This document shows, in pieces, positions 18,963 through 28,352 of a stretch of 64,000 nucleotides of DNA (within the stretch, counting starts at the first letter, position 1; every line of letters begins with the position of its first letter). The position numbers and the translations under genes were made by a program. The notes under the pieces were generated by a model that saw only the letters and a list, made by a program, of their open reading frames with translations, had not been told where the DNA came from and did not search any database. Source of the stretch: Prorocentrum cordatum (taxonomy: Eukaryota; Sar; Dinophyceae; Prorocentrales; Prorocentraceae); the NCBI GenBank assembly GCA_963575745.1, contig CAUYUJ010020592.1:1-64000 (forward strand). The letters are read 5' to 3'.

Positions 18963-21087
18963 TTCGGCGACAGGGTGAAGCTAGTTGGCGAAATGAACGC
19001 GATCATACCTTCCGCTGCCCGGCTCGGCCGATTTTGCAGTTCTAACAATTCGTTTGGGCTTATTTTCGCAGAGCGAAGCTTGACATTACAGAAGTTACCT
19101 TGCAAATTCTTAGTTCATTCCGTCGAAAAACATCTCTCGAGCGAAGCCAGGGACCGACTTCACGTTGGCAGTCCAAAAATGCAATGTTTCAGTTTTGCAG
19201 AAAATGCGATCAGAAGCTATCTCATTGCACTTCTAGTTCTCTAGGCGTCTGCTTGCACTTCTAGTGCCTCGTAGAGCTCTGATGGGAGAAGAGCTAGATG
19301 AATTCGCCGACAGGGTGGAGCTAGTTGGCGAAATGTCGAAAAGGGGCGCGATCATGCCTTCCGCGGCCTGGATCAGCCGATTTTGCAGTTCTAACATTCC
19401 TTTGGACTTCTATCTGTGCAGAGCGAAGCTTGGCATTACAGAAGTTACCTTAGAAATTCTTAGTTCATTCCGTCGAAAAGTTCTCCCGAGCGAAGCCAGT
19501 GACCCACTTCGCGTCGGCAGTCCAAACATGCAGTTTTCCAGTTTTGCAGAAAATGCCATCAGAAGCTATCTGCTTGCACTTCTAGTTTTCTCAGGCGTCC
19601 GCTTGCACTTCTCGTGCTTCGTAGAGCTCTGATGGTAGAAGAACTAGAGGAATTCGGCGACAGGGTGAGTTAGCTGGCGAAATGTCGAAAGGGAACGATC
19701 ATACCTTCCGCGGCCTGGCTCAGCCGATTTTGCAGTTCTAATAATTCGTCTGGGTTGCTATTTGCGCAGAGCGCAGCTTGGCATCACAGACGTTACCTCG
19801 CAAATTCTTAGTTCATTCCGTCGAACAATTTTCCCAAACGAAGCCAGGGGCCGACTTCACGTTTGCAGTGCACAAATGCAATTTTCCAGTTTTGCAGAAA
19901 TTGCCATCATAAAGTTCTAACAATTCGTTTGGGCTGCTGTTTGCGCAGAGCGAAGCGCATTACAGAAGTTACCTCAAGAAGAATTTGGCGACAGGGTGGA
20001 GCTAGTTGGCGAAATGCCGAAAAGGGACGCGATCAGACCTTCTGCGGCCTGGCTCGGCCGATTTTGCAGTTCTAACAATTCGTTTCGGCTGCTATTTGCG
20101 CAGAGCGAAGCTTGGCATTACAGAAGTTCCTTCACAAATTCTTAGTTCATTCCGTCGAAAAATTTTCCCGAGCGAAGCCAGGGACCGACTTCACGTTGGC
20201 AGTCCAAAATTGCAATTTTCCAGTTTTGCAGAAAATGCCATCAGGGGCTATCTGCATGCACTTCTAGTTATCTCAGGCGTCTGCTTGCACTTCCAGTGCC
20301 TCGTAGAGCTCTGATGGCAGAAGAGCTAGAGGAATTCGGCGACAGGGTGGAGCTAGTTGGCGAGATGTCGAAAAAGAACGCGATCATACCTTCCGCGGCC
20401 TGGCTCAGCCGAGTTTGCAGTTCTAACAATTCGTTTGGGCTGCTATTTGCGCAGAGCGAAGCTTGGCACCTCTAGTGCCTCGTAGAGCTCTGATGGTAGA
20501 AGCGCTAGAGGAATTCGGCGACAGGGTGGAGCTAGTTGGCGAAATGTCGAAAAGGGACGCGATCATACCTTCCGCGGCCTGGCTCAACCGATTTTGCAGT
20601 TCTAACAATGCGTTTGGGTTGCTATTTGCGCAGAGCGAAGCTTGGCATTACAGAAGTTACCTCGCAAATTCTTAGTTCGTTCCGTCGAAAAATTCTCCCG
20701 AGCGAAGCCTGGGGCCGACTTCACGTTGGCAGTCCAAAAAATGCAATTTTCCAGTTTTGCAGAAAATGCCATCATAAGCTATCTGCTTGCACTTCTAGTT
20801 CTCTCAGGCGTCTGCTTGCACTTCCAGTGCCTCGTAGAGCTCCGAGGGTAGAAGAGCTAGAGGAATTCGGCGACAGGGTGGAGCTAGTTGGCGAAATGTC
20901 GAAAAGGGACGCGATCATACCTTTCGCGGCCTGGCTCAGCCGATTTCGCAGTTCTAAAAATTCGTTTGGGCTGCTATTTGCGCAGAGCGAAGCATTACAG
21001 AAGTTACCTCACAAATTCTTAGTTCATTCAGTCGAAAAATTTTCCCGAGCGAAGCCAGGGACCCACTTCACGTTGGCAGTCCAAAAA
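18963..21087 (+). repeat. HLE-3 tandem array 1 (units of about 350 bp)
   Basis: About six head-to-tail units. Each runs TGCCTCGTAGAGCTCTGATGG, AATTCGGCGACAGGGTGGAGC, TTCCGCGGCCTGGCTCAGCC, TTCTAACAATTCGTTTGGGC, GCAGAGCGAAGC, TTAGTTCATTCCGTCG, CCAGTTTTGCAGAAAATGCC, GCGTCTGCTTGCACTTC. Several units are shortened (around 19900-19980 and 20460). Units lack the terminal hairpin; a single HLE-3 that has one is at 54328-54714. It starts at an internal AATTCGG site right after an HLE-2a. Frames through the array (for example 20536-21204) are not genes. Confidence 0.8.
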
Positions 21088-21983
21088 TACCTCGTAGAGC
21101 TCTTCGGCATCGATGAGCTAGAGGAATTCCGGCGCGGGGTGGAGCTAGTTGGCCGACCCGACCAAAAGAGACAATGTGATAACCTTGGGTTGGCTTTGCT
21201 TTGATTTGAAAGATATTTGACAATTCATTTAGAGAATCGGTATTATTCTCACGTGTAGTGGGTTATGCCGCGTCTGCCAGTTAAATTCTCAGGTCCGTAG
21301 CTGCAATATTACTATCAAAAGACTTGCTGGAACCAACTGCGTTCCGAGTCATCTTGACACGCGTTCACGGTTTTCTGTACTTAACTCGAGATTTTGAGAG
21401 CTCAGAGCTGATACTTACAGAAACCGATTCAGAATGATCAGGCGCGTTCGCCTGTTGCATCCAGAGGCCTGAACTCGGTCTGCTACTCGAGCTAGGTCCG
21501 TAAAAGTCATCTTCACCAATGATGCCGGTTTTCTGTACTCAACTCAAGATTCAGAGGAGCTACAGAGCTGGTACGCACATAAACTGATTCAGTATCACCA
21601 GGCGCTTGCGCCTGTTGCGTCGAGAGGCCTGAACTCGTTCTGCTAGTCGAGCTAGGTCCACAACACTATTCGTATTTCTCAAGTTCTCTTTAGAGGCGCT
21701 GTCGGTATTCTGGACTTAACTCTAGCTGTAGCACAGCTACAGAGGTGGTACGCACAGAAACCGATACAGAATCATCAAGGGCGTTTGGCTGAAGCATCTA
21801 GAGCTCTGAACAGATCCTGCTTCTCGAGCTAAATCCGCAAAACTATTTGTGCGCGATCGATTTTTTTAGAGTTTTTTGGCTCTCGCGTAAGCTTGCTTCA
21901 CGTGTTCCGAGGGGCTGGGCAAGAAAAGAGCTCTACGAGGTCCCCGGCGGTAACCAGGTTGACGGTTTACCGCCGGCGCCCAG
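21088..21983 (+). mobile_element. HLE-5 chimeric element
   Basis: HLE-2 type 5' half (TACCTCGTAGAGCTCTTCGG to GACTTGCTGGAACCAACTGCG) joined to about three HLE-1-like tandem units starting TTCCGAGTCATCTTGACACGCG. Then an HLE-2-like tail (GGGCAAGAAAAGAGCTCTACGAGG) and a TAA/TTA hairpin. Inserted after GGCAGTCCAAAAA of an HLE-3 unit, the same site as the copy at 43073-43958. Confidence 0.75.
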
Positions 21984-22199
21984 TGCGAAAATTTGAAAGA
22001 TATTTGACCATTTATGTTAAGAAAGCCGATTTTTGCGCGTCGCATTGGCATTCAAACTCTTCTCTGACAGCAGCTCAGCTCTCCCGATGCATTTTTGCAT
22101 GAGTTGACTCCCAGGAACTGAACGAAGATCGAAAAAATTGAAAATCAAGATTTTCGGAAAATCTGCACTCTTGCCAGTGGAAGGAGCTCTACGAGGTTC

Positions 22200-22223
22200 T
22201 GGCTCAAGGTTCCCCGGCTCAAG
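22200..22223 (+). other. Two tandem relict spliced-leader 3' ends
   Basis: TGGCTCAAG (22200-22208) and CGGCTCAAG (22215-22223) are separated by GTTCCC. GGCTCAAG is the 3' end of the dinoflagellate spliced leader (established knowledge). The GTTCCC between them equals the HLE-2 sequence after CTCTACGAG. This is as expected if a trans-spliced LINE mRNA inserted at such a site, was transcribed again and trans-spliced at that upstream AG. Confidence 0.75.
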
Positions 22224-22436
22224 GCGGGAGCGCGGGAATCGAAATCTGGCGGGGCATTCCTTCACAACTCCGCGCGGCCTCCCTCCTCTGGGCGCTGGTC
22301 TCCGCTCCCTCTGGGCGCGTCTCTTCTCCCTCTGGGCGCGCGCCCCCCCGCGGGCGCCGCCATAGTATTTTGATTCTGGGAACTTCTAACCACGTCTTGG
22401 GACGAGCCTGAGGACCAGGCAAGGCTTCTGGATCAG

Positions 22437-23744
22437 TTGGGTCTTGGCAATTGGCTTGAGACCAGAGAGCAGTGGCTTCAGAGGCAGACTTCATTAGATC
22501 TCGACGACGACAGGCTCATCAGCCCAACTGTCCCCGTTATTCGTACAGAAGGTTATCACTTCGATACAGTTCTCAGGGCTGCTTCTGCTCAACTACTTAA
22601 ACGACGCAGAGAGGAACAGGGCTTTATAAAGCGTTGGAGTATCCCCGAAGATATCCTTAAAGGCGACGTCGGAATCATGTCGAGCTCCGTGGATGCAGCT
22701 GCTGCTACTGCGGGTACCAAGAGACAGCGAGGTCCTGATGTCCAGGCGCGCAGGACCCAGACGCTTGCACAATTCACTGACCCCTTCCAGCGATTGGTGA
22801 TCGAGGGGATGTTCAAACAGGAAGACGTAGGCGACGACATCCGTGAGACTGTGGAGGCCACTAAGACAGACATCAAGAGGATGGACGGAGTTTTAGCAGA
22901 ACACACTAAACGTATGGATGAAACGGATAAACGTATGGATGAACTCGAGAAAACATTAAAAACGGTTCAGAATGGGAGTGCGGTATCTACCTTCAGTGCT
23001 GGGAGTGGCCCCGCTGATGGGGGCGGCGGAGGTGGCGGGGGCAGGAACCAGTTCTCTCCAACATACATCGAGGTCAAGGGGTGGGTCACGGATTGGGCCA
23101 ATCATCAGAATCGTTGTGCTCAAATGTTGACTGCCGACGACGCCATGATACTCATTGACAATATATCCAAAGTTATTGCCTCAGATGACCAGGCCTTTCT
23201 TAGCAAGGAGGGGACAGAACGTATCAATGCAGGTCGATACATGTTCGGCAGTTGTCGCATCAAGTTTCTTCCATTCACGGATCGAGAGGTGTTATATCGC
23301 TTTCAGAAGCTCCTCAGGATCATTGTGACTCCCACTGCACAGCGTGCCCCCTTGTCAGAAGGGGCGACTATTCCAGAACCCAGCGTGCTCATCGCGGGCA
23401 TGACGCAGGTCATCGACCCGACTCAGCTACGTTTCAATATCGAATCAGCTCCTTGGAAGCGCGACCATGTTCGTGCAGTTGGTCGCTTCTGCGGGGCCTG
23501 GCGCAACGTGTGCCAGCGTCACGGATTGGTCCTGGAGGTGCGGGGAGAGGTCGGCCCCCCGAAATCGAACATGTGGGTCAAGGCTCAGGGCGACCGACTC
23601 CTCCGCCCGATCTGTATTGCTGAATTCGGAGCAGCCCAGACGTGGACTATCCTTGAGACGCAGTGGGGCCAGCTTCAGGTGAAGTTCCCAAGTCTGACGA
23701 TCACAGCGACGGACTTCGAGGTCGAGGTCAATCGCAAGGTGTGA
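22437..23744 (+). CDS. LINE-B ORF1 protein (coiled-coil)
   Basis: Frame of 435 codons from a TTG, open upstream to a TGA at 22371. The first ATG is at 22677 (residue 81), but the region before it (KRRREEQGFIKRWSIPEDI) is conserved with LINE-A ORF1, so initiation upstream is likely. Residues about 135-190 form a coiled coil (ETVEATKTDIKRMDGVLAEH ... KRMDELEKTLKTVQ), followed by a Gly-rich linker, YIEVKGWVTDW, an RIKFLPFTDREVLYRFQ stretch that may be RRM-like, and APWKRDHVRAVGRF near the C terminus. Inferred to bind LINE RNA. Ends with TGA followed by C; ORF2 continues in the same frame. Confidence 0.8.
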   Translation: MGLGNWLETREQWLQRQTSLDLDDDRLISPTVPVIRTEGYHFDTVLRAASAQLLKRRREEQGFIKRWSIPEDILKGDVGIMSSSVDAAAATAGTKRQRGPDVQARRTQTLAQFTDPFQRLVIEGMFKQEDVGDDIRETVEATKTDIKRMDGVLAEHTKRMDETDKRMDELEKTLKTVQNGSAVSTFSAGSGPADGGGGGGGGRNQFSPTYIEVKGWVTDWANHQNRCAQMLTADDAMILIDNISKVIASDDQAFLSKEGTERINAGRYMFGSCRIKFLPFTDREVLYRFQKLLRIIVTPTAQRAPLSEGATIPEPSVLIAGMTQVIDPTQLRFNIESAPWKRDHVRAVGRFCGAWRNVCQRHGLVLEVRGEVGPPKSNMWVKAQGDRLLRPICIAEFGAAQTWTILETQWGQLQVKFPSLTITATDFEVEVNRKV

Positions 23745-24797
23745 CCGAATCGGCACCGGCTGTCGGGGATCAAGTTGGGGTGCTGGAACCTCGACAAGGC
23801 TGGTGAGAACAACTTCAGAGGCGTGGAGGCGCTCAACCATATGCGTGCATGTGGCGGCCTGTTCGCGCTTCAGGAGGCCCAGAATATAATTCATGCAGAT
23901 GCCGCCCGTCTCGGATGGCAGATCAAGCACAGTGCCTGCAGGAAGGCGGGGCTCATCTTCGATCGAAGTTGGGCCTCGACGTCCAGGGAATTCATTACTA
24001 CCTTTTCTAGATTCGCCATTGGTGTGTTCGGTACTTCCATCTCGCCCTTGGTTGTCTGCTCTCTTTATCTGCCCGATTCTCATCGAGAAGATTGCGAAGC
24101 GGAGTATGAACTCACGCTTGAGCGTGTCTCTGCCACTTTCACAAGCCTCAGACACAGGTATAGCCAGGCCAGCTTTGTTTGTTTGCTTGACGGGAATGTT
24201 GAGCTACCGCCACTATGTGAGTTAGAATGTAATGGGGAATTGTATCTTGCTACGGGAGAGGGCTTGAGGAAGGAGGTCAGGACCTTGGCATGTGGTACGG
24301 AGGAGAGGGAGCGTATCAACAGGAGGAGGAGGATGATGGAGATGCTCCTGGGGTTCATGCAGACCCACATGTTTAAGGCGGCCAATACCTTTTCTGCAGA
24401 TAGGCGTCCTACTTGGGAAGCGTGGGGCGAACAACGTAGCTTCGGACGAATTCAGAAAGTGCTAGATTACATCTTGGTGCCCAGCCGCTGGGAGTGCTCT
24501 GAGTGTGAAGTTTCTTGGTGTTACGCAAGAGGAGGAAGGAGGAATAGGAGTCGATTAAGTGATCATGCACTTCTAACTGGGCTGTTTGCATCGCCTGGCC
24601 GTGTGATTGTGCGACGTGACCACAGGGAGCGGGCAGAGCCGCCGGCGCCCTCTTTGGTAGGATATCGATGCGTGACATGGGGTGATGAGTTCAATGCCAG
24701 GAGGAGGGTGGATCGGAGCTTGGGAGATGTTGTGTTTCGAGATGGAGCCAGCCAGCTTACCTTGCACGCTCATCCAGTCTTTTGTTGCTGCTCCTGA
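23745..24797 (+). pseudogene. LINE-B ORF2, 5' part: EEP endonuclease
   Basis: Follows the ORF1 TGA (23742-23744) in the same frame. The endonuclease starts at KLGCWNLDKAGENNF (from 23769), before any ATG. Visible EEP features: LLDGNVELPP (acidic/Asn site), DYILVPSRWE and RLSDHALLTG (SDH). The frame runs out at 24797 after the conserved region has moved to the +1 frame, whose reading starts within 24682 onward. I place the frameshift at roughly 24735-24790, in the linker between endonuclease and reverse transcriptase. Either an inactivating indel or a sequencing error; a programmed shift is less likely because LINE-A, C and D lack it. Confidence 0.8.
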
Positions 24798-27714
24798 CGT
24801 GGACTTTACCACGACGCAGAGCGGCAAGCAGAGGCCACCTGTGAGGCCGATCGAGCTCACTCGTCTTTTGGAGAGATGGCGGGAACTACCGCCAGGCACG
24901 ACTCCAGAGGAAAAGAAACGTCTCAGGAGTGAGCTTAATCTACATCGCCGTCGGTATCGCAGAGAGGTTGCAGCCTGGAAGTGTCCCCTCAATCGTCGAA
25001 AGATTCGTCATTATATTAAACACTTGGTGGTGGAGGGCCAGGAGACGGAGGACAGGGAGGTCTGGAGGAAGGAGCTCGACAGTTTCTGCAGAAATAAGCT
25101 TTCATCGGATCAGATGCGGGAGGAGAACGCTAGTATGATGGAGGAGATCAAGGGGAAGGCGAGGGAGGAGCTCGGTAGCAGCACGTATTCGACCATCACT
25201 ATGGCATTACTCGGACGTGGGCGGGCGCGTCTCCGTACACAACGAGCCACAGGGCCAGATCGAGTACCGTGTGAGGTGTTAAAGTGTCTCCCTTGGACGG
25301 TATTGCGCAATATCCGACGCTTGTTCAACGATATACTACACATGCGCACACCGTATCCCTCCTCATGGCGTGATATCCTCATCTCCTTTATGCCCAAGCT
25401 TCCTGGCATCACGGATCTTAGGGACGGTAGGCTTCTATGTATGCAGAACGCTATTGCACGATGGTACAGCACATGTATCGTTATCTTGGTGGAACAACAT
25501 GTCGAGCGAAACGGTCTCTTTCGCCCTCTCGGTCTTTACGGCTTCCAATCTAACCGCACCACGAACGAGATCACGGCGAGCTTGAAACACATCGGACAGC
25601 ATGCCTCTACATGGGGGAAGGGGGAAACAGCACATCTGGCCAATGCAGATATCCTACAAGCCTTCGACCATTGCACGGTAGCCAATGTTAGACGGGGTTT
25701 ACAGCACGCACATGTACCTTATCATCTTCAATATGCTTTTCTCGATCCACTATGTGACAGTGTGGGGACGGTTTGCCATGAAAGTATCGAGGTGGAGAGT
25801 GTGAGATGGGATAGATGTATTAGAACGGGCGGTGCCGAGGGACCCCTAGGGTTCAACCTTATTATTGCTGCGATGTGGCAGGAAACCTTCCGACAGTGGG
25901 ATACACAGAACATAGGTTATCAAGTGTGTTTCAAAACTGGGGATTCCATGGAGTCTGGCAAATCGTCCTACACGTCGGTCGTCAATCACTTCGTATGGGC
26001 AGACAATTGCTACATCTTGGCACGAAGCAGGGAAGAATTGGCACGCATGATTCACGACCTTACGGTTAGACTCCATGATTTCGGCATGCGCTGGAAACCC
26101 TCTAGCTTGCTCTACATGGTCTTCGGTGCCGACGCCGCGAGAGATGCCGAGGGGCTGATCCTTTCTTCAGCCGACTTACTTGTACCCTTCCAGAATGATG
26201 TTATGCGGTTCAGACGTGTTACTGAGATGACGGTTCTAGGCGTCCAGTTGTTCTCTGATTATAAGTATTCCTCGCACCTCGATGTGGACTCGAGGATTGA
26301 GGCGGCTCGTCGGACATTTTACTCCCAGGCAGGATATTTTCGGAACACAAGCACGTCGTTGAAGGAAAAGTTCCAACGATACCAGCAGAAGGTCCAGAGT
26401 ATTGCCCTTTTCGGTGCGGGTGGCTGCACGGCCGACAAGGACAGCCTCCACGCACTGCACGCGTTTGAGGGCAGGTGTCTATGTTTCATGCTTCGATGCC
26501 GCCGAGAACCAGACGAATCCCATGCTACTTGGAACGAGAGAAGATACAGCGATGCCAGATTGAGGTTCGCAGAAGCTGGGTACCACAGTTTGGTCCAGAG
26601 ATTTCTCCGAGCTCAGTGGCTGCTGGCAAAGGATGTCTCGGCGTATGCGCAGAGGTTGTATCAGGGAGAGGACATGAGGGAGGAGCATAGAGCATGGAGT
26701 GATGCACGCATGTGTTTGATTGCCTTTGGTATAAGTTATGATACGCTGCGCACACTTGAGGGAGAAGCCCTTCGGGCATTCGGAAAGTGGAGGGAATGTG
26801 GAGTTATGAAACGCTGGAGGTCAGGAGGGCAAGCGATCGGACAACGCTGTTGGCAGACACCCTTTCATGAGTTCTTCGGCCCACGGTGGTGGGAAGTATT
26901 CCAAGGCGGTCATCATGCCTTCATGCAGTTTGCAACTCATCATTGTACACCCTCTATGCTTAGACTTTTCCAGAAGAAATGCAAAGGTATCCATGATGGT
27001 AACGCCCCCGTTTTTCTGGCCGAACGTAATGAGGAGTATGTTGCTACAGAGGATGATTCTCCCGCTGCACGCCTGCGATTCAGTAAGAGATTGGCAATCC
27101 ACAACATGAAGAGCACGTGTTGGGACGTGACTTCAGGAGGCGTGCCGTTGGAGATCACTGGAGATTCTCTTCTTATCATCTGCTGGCTCTGCGGCCTCTG
27201 GAAGGCAGATAATCACTTATACCAGAGACGTGTTGATAATATGATTAATGCTTTGGAAGGAATGTGTTGTATGTATGGTGTGAGACCTGCTGAAGCAGGA
27301 CGCGATCTTTTCAAACATGAGTTTCGGGAATGGAATGAGAAAGCCGACCTCCTTACCCACCAGGCCCGCGAGGGCCACCAATACACGAACGAACAGTACC
27401 AGTTGCAGCCATACGAACAGTCATGCTATGAACCTTGCCTCATCAAAGCGGGCTTTGATGGTGGTGTGTGCAGCCTGGGAGCAGGAAGTGGAGCTTGGAT
27501 TCAGATTGGACTGCGTTCTCGATTCTCCCATCTCTCGCCTACCTCTTCCTTCAGTGAGTCCCCACAGATTATCTTCAAAGACGTTTACGTTTGCTCCTTC
27601 GCTCTCCAAGACGGGTCCACAGTGACGGATACGGAACTCTCCGCTGCAGAGTGCGTCATCGCAGCACTCCCACGGGTTTTGCAGGCCTATTTCAGCGATA
27701 AGTTGTGTGATTGA
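24682..27714 (+). pseudogene. LINE-B ORF2, 3' part: RT and permuted RNase H
   Basis: Remainder of ORF2 in the shifted frame. Numbering from the ATG at 24682: RATGPDRVP (fingers), GFQSNRTTNEI, motif A NADILQAFD, RTGGAEGP, motif C VWADN (D441 then Asn). The RNase H motifs are permuted: TGDS (D828), WNEKAD (D889), FDGG (D926), DTEL (E985). Otherwise intact to its TGA, with little sign of decay besides the frameshift, so death was recent if real. Confidence 0.88.
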
Positions 27715-27923
27715 TGATTCTCTTTCGTGTGTTGCCTTCATGCGTGCACACATTGTGTTGATGTACACACACCTTATAAGAGCTGCCAGAGGCTACCGCC
27801 GAAGCCGCCCCCCACGTGCTTGGCGTGGTGAGGCTTTCGCCTTAGCCGCTCGGTGGCCCGCGTTTGGCGTGCCCGCCCGCCTCGGACTGGACGGGGCCCT
27901 AGGGCCCGTGTGTCCGCGAAAAA
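27715..27923 (+). other. LINE-B 3' UTR with 14-bp palindrome
   Basis: Contains CGGACTGGACGG then GGGCCCTAGGGCCC (a perfect palindrome), 20-25 bases before the A-rich end. LINE-E has GGCCCTAGGGCC in the same place, but there CCAGTCCGAG follows, the reverse complement of what precedes it here. Confidence 0.5.
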
Positions 27924-27953
27924 ACCAGGTTGACGGTTCACCGCCGGCGCCAG

Positions 27954-27996
27954 TTGCTCGGAGCTTAAGAGTAATTCCGGGACGCTGGAGAGCTAG
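27954..27996 (+). repeat. HLE-1 head fragment
   Basis: TTGCTCGGAGCTTAAGAGTAATTCCGGGACGCTGGAGAGCTAG is part of an HLE-1 5' end. It is the left side of a host interrupted by the HLE-2a that follows. Confidence 0.6.
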
Positions 27997-28352
27997 TACC
28001 TCGTAGAGCTCTTCGGCATCGATGAGCTAGAGAAATTCCGGCGCGGGGTGGAGCTAGTTGGCCCACCTGGCCAGAAAGCACAAAGTGGTAACTTTTGGTC
28101 CGTTTGGCGAAAAATTGAAGGATATTTGACATTTCATTTTGAGAAAGCAGATTTCTCGCACCTGTAGTGGGATATGTCGCGTCCGCCAGTAAAATCAGGT
28201 CTGTAGGTGCAGTATTACTATGAAAAGACTTGGGGGAACGTTGGGTAAAAACAGAAAAACATGATTTTTCGAGTTTTTTGTTTCTCGCTCCAGAAGCTTC
28301 CTTCATGTGTTCCGACGATTGCTGTGCAAGAAAAGACTCTACGAGGTTCCCG

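Larger units (their letters stand above)
22200..27923 (+). mobile_element. LINE-B, non-LTR retrotransposon with leader relicts
   Basis: About 5.7 kb. Starts with the relict leaders, has a GC-rich 5' UTR with three CCCTCTGGGCGC-like repeats (22280-22340), then ORF1, ORF2 and a 3' UTR with the palindrome GGGCCCTAGGGCCC before the tail GCGAAAAAACC. The 3' end abuts AGGTTGACGGTTCACC of an HLE-2c hairpin. ORF2 is broken by one frameshift, so this copy is probably dead. Confidence 0.9.
21984..27953 (+). mobile_element. HLE-2c element hosting LINE-B
   Basis: Resumes at TGCGAAAATTTGAAAGATATTTG and carries the 2c landmarks GCGCGTCGCATTGGCAT and GATGCATTTTTGCATGAG. It reaches AAGGAGCTCTACGAGGTTC at 22199, where LINE-B begins. 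After LINE-B the hairpin resumes at CCAGGTTGACGGTTCACCGCC and ends CAG at 27953. The hairpin left arm is missing at the 5' junction. Confidence 0.75.

Noticed and set aside
20536-21204. 222-codon open frame across the HLE-3 array
   Set aside because: It simply reads through repeated units. The same peptide recurs with frameshifts in every unit and has no protein-family features.
22356-22382. Possible degenerate full spliced leader (CCATAGTATTTTGATTCTGG)
   Set aside because: It needs several mismatches and a gap against the leader and does not end in GGCTCAAG; weak compared with 22200-22223.
23445-24155. 236-codon minus-strand frame
   Set aside because: Antisense shadow of LINE-B ORF1/ORF2; no independent features.
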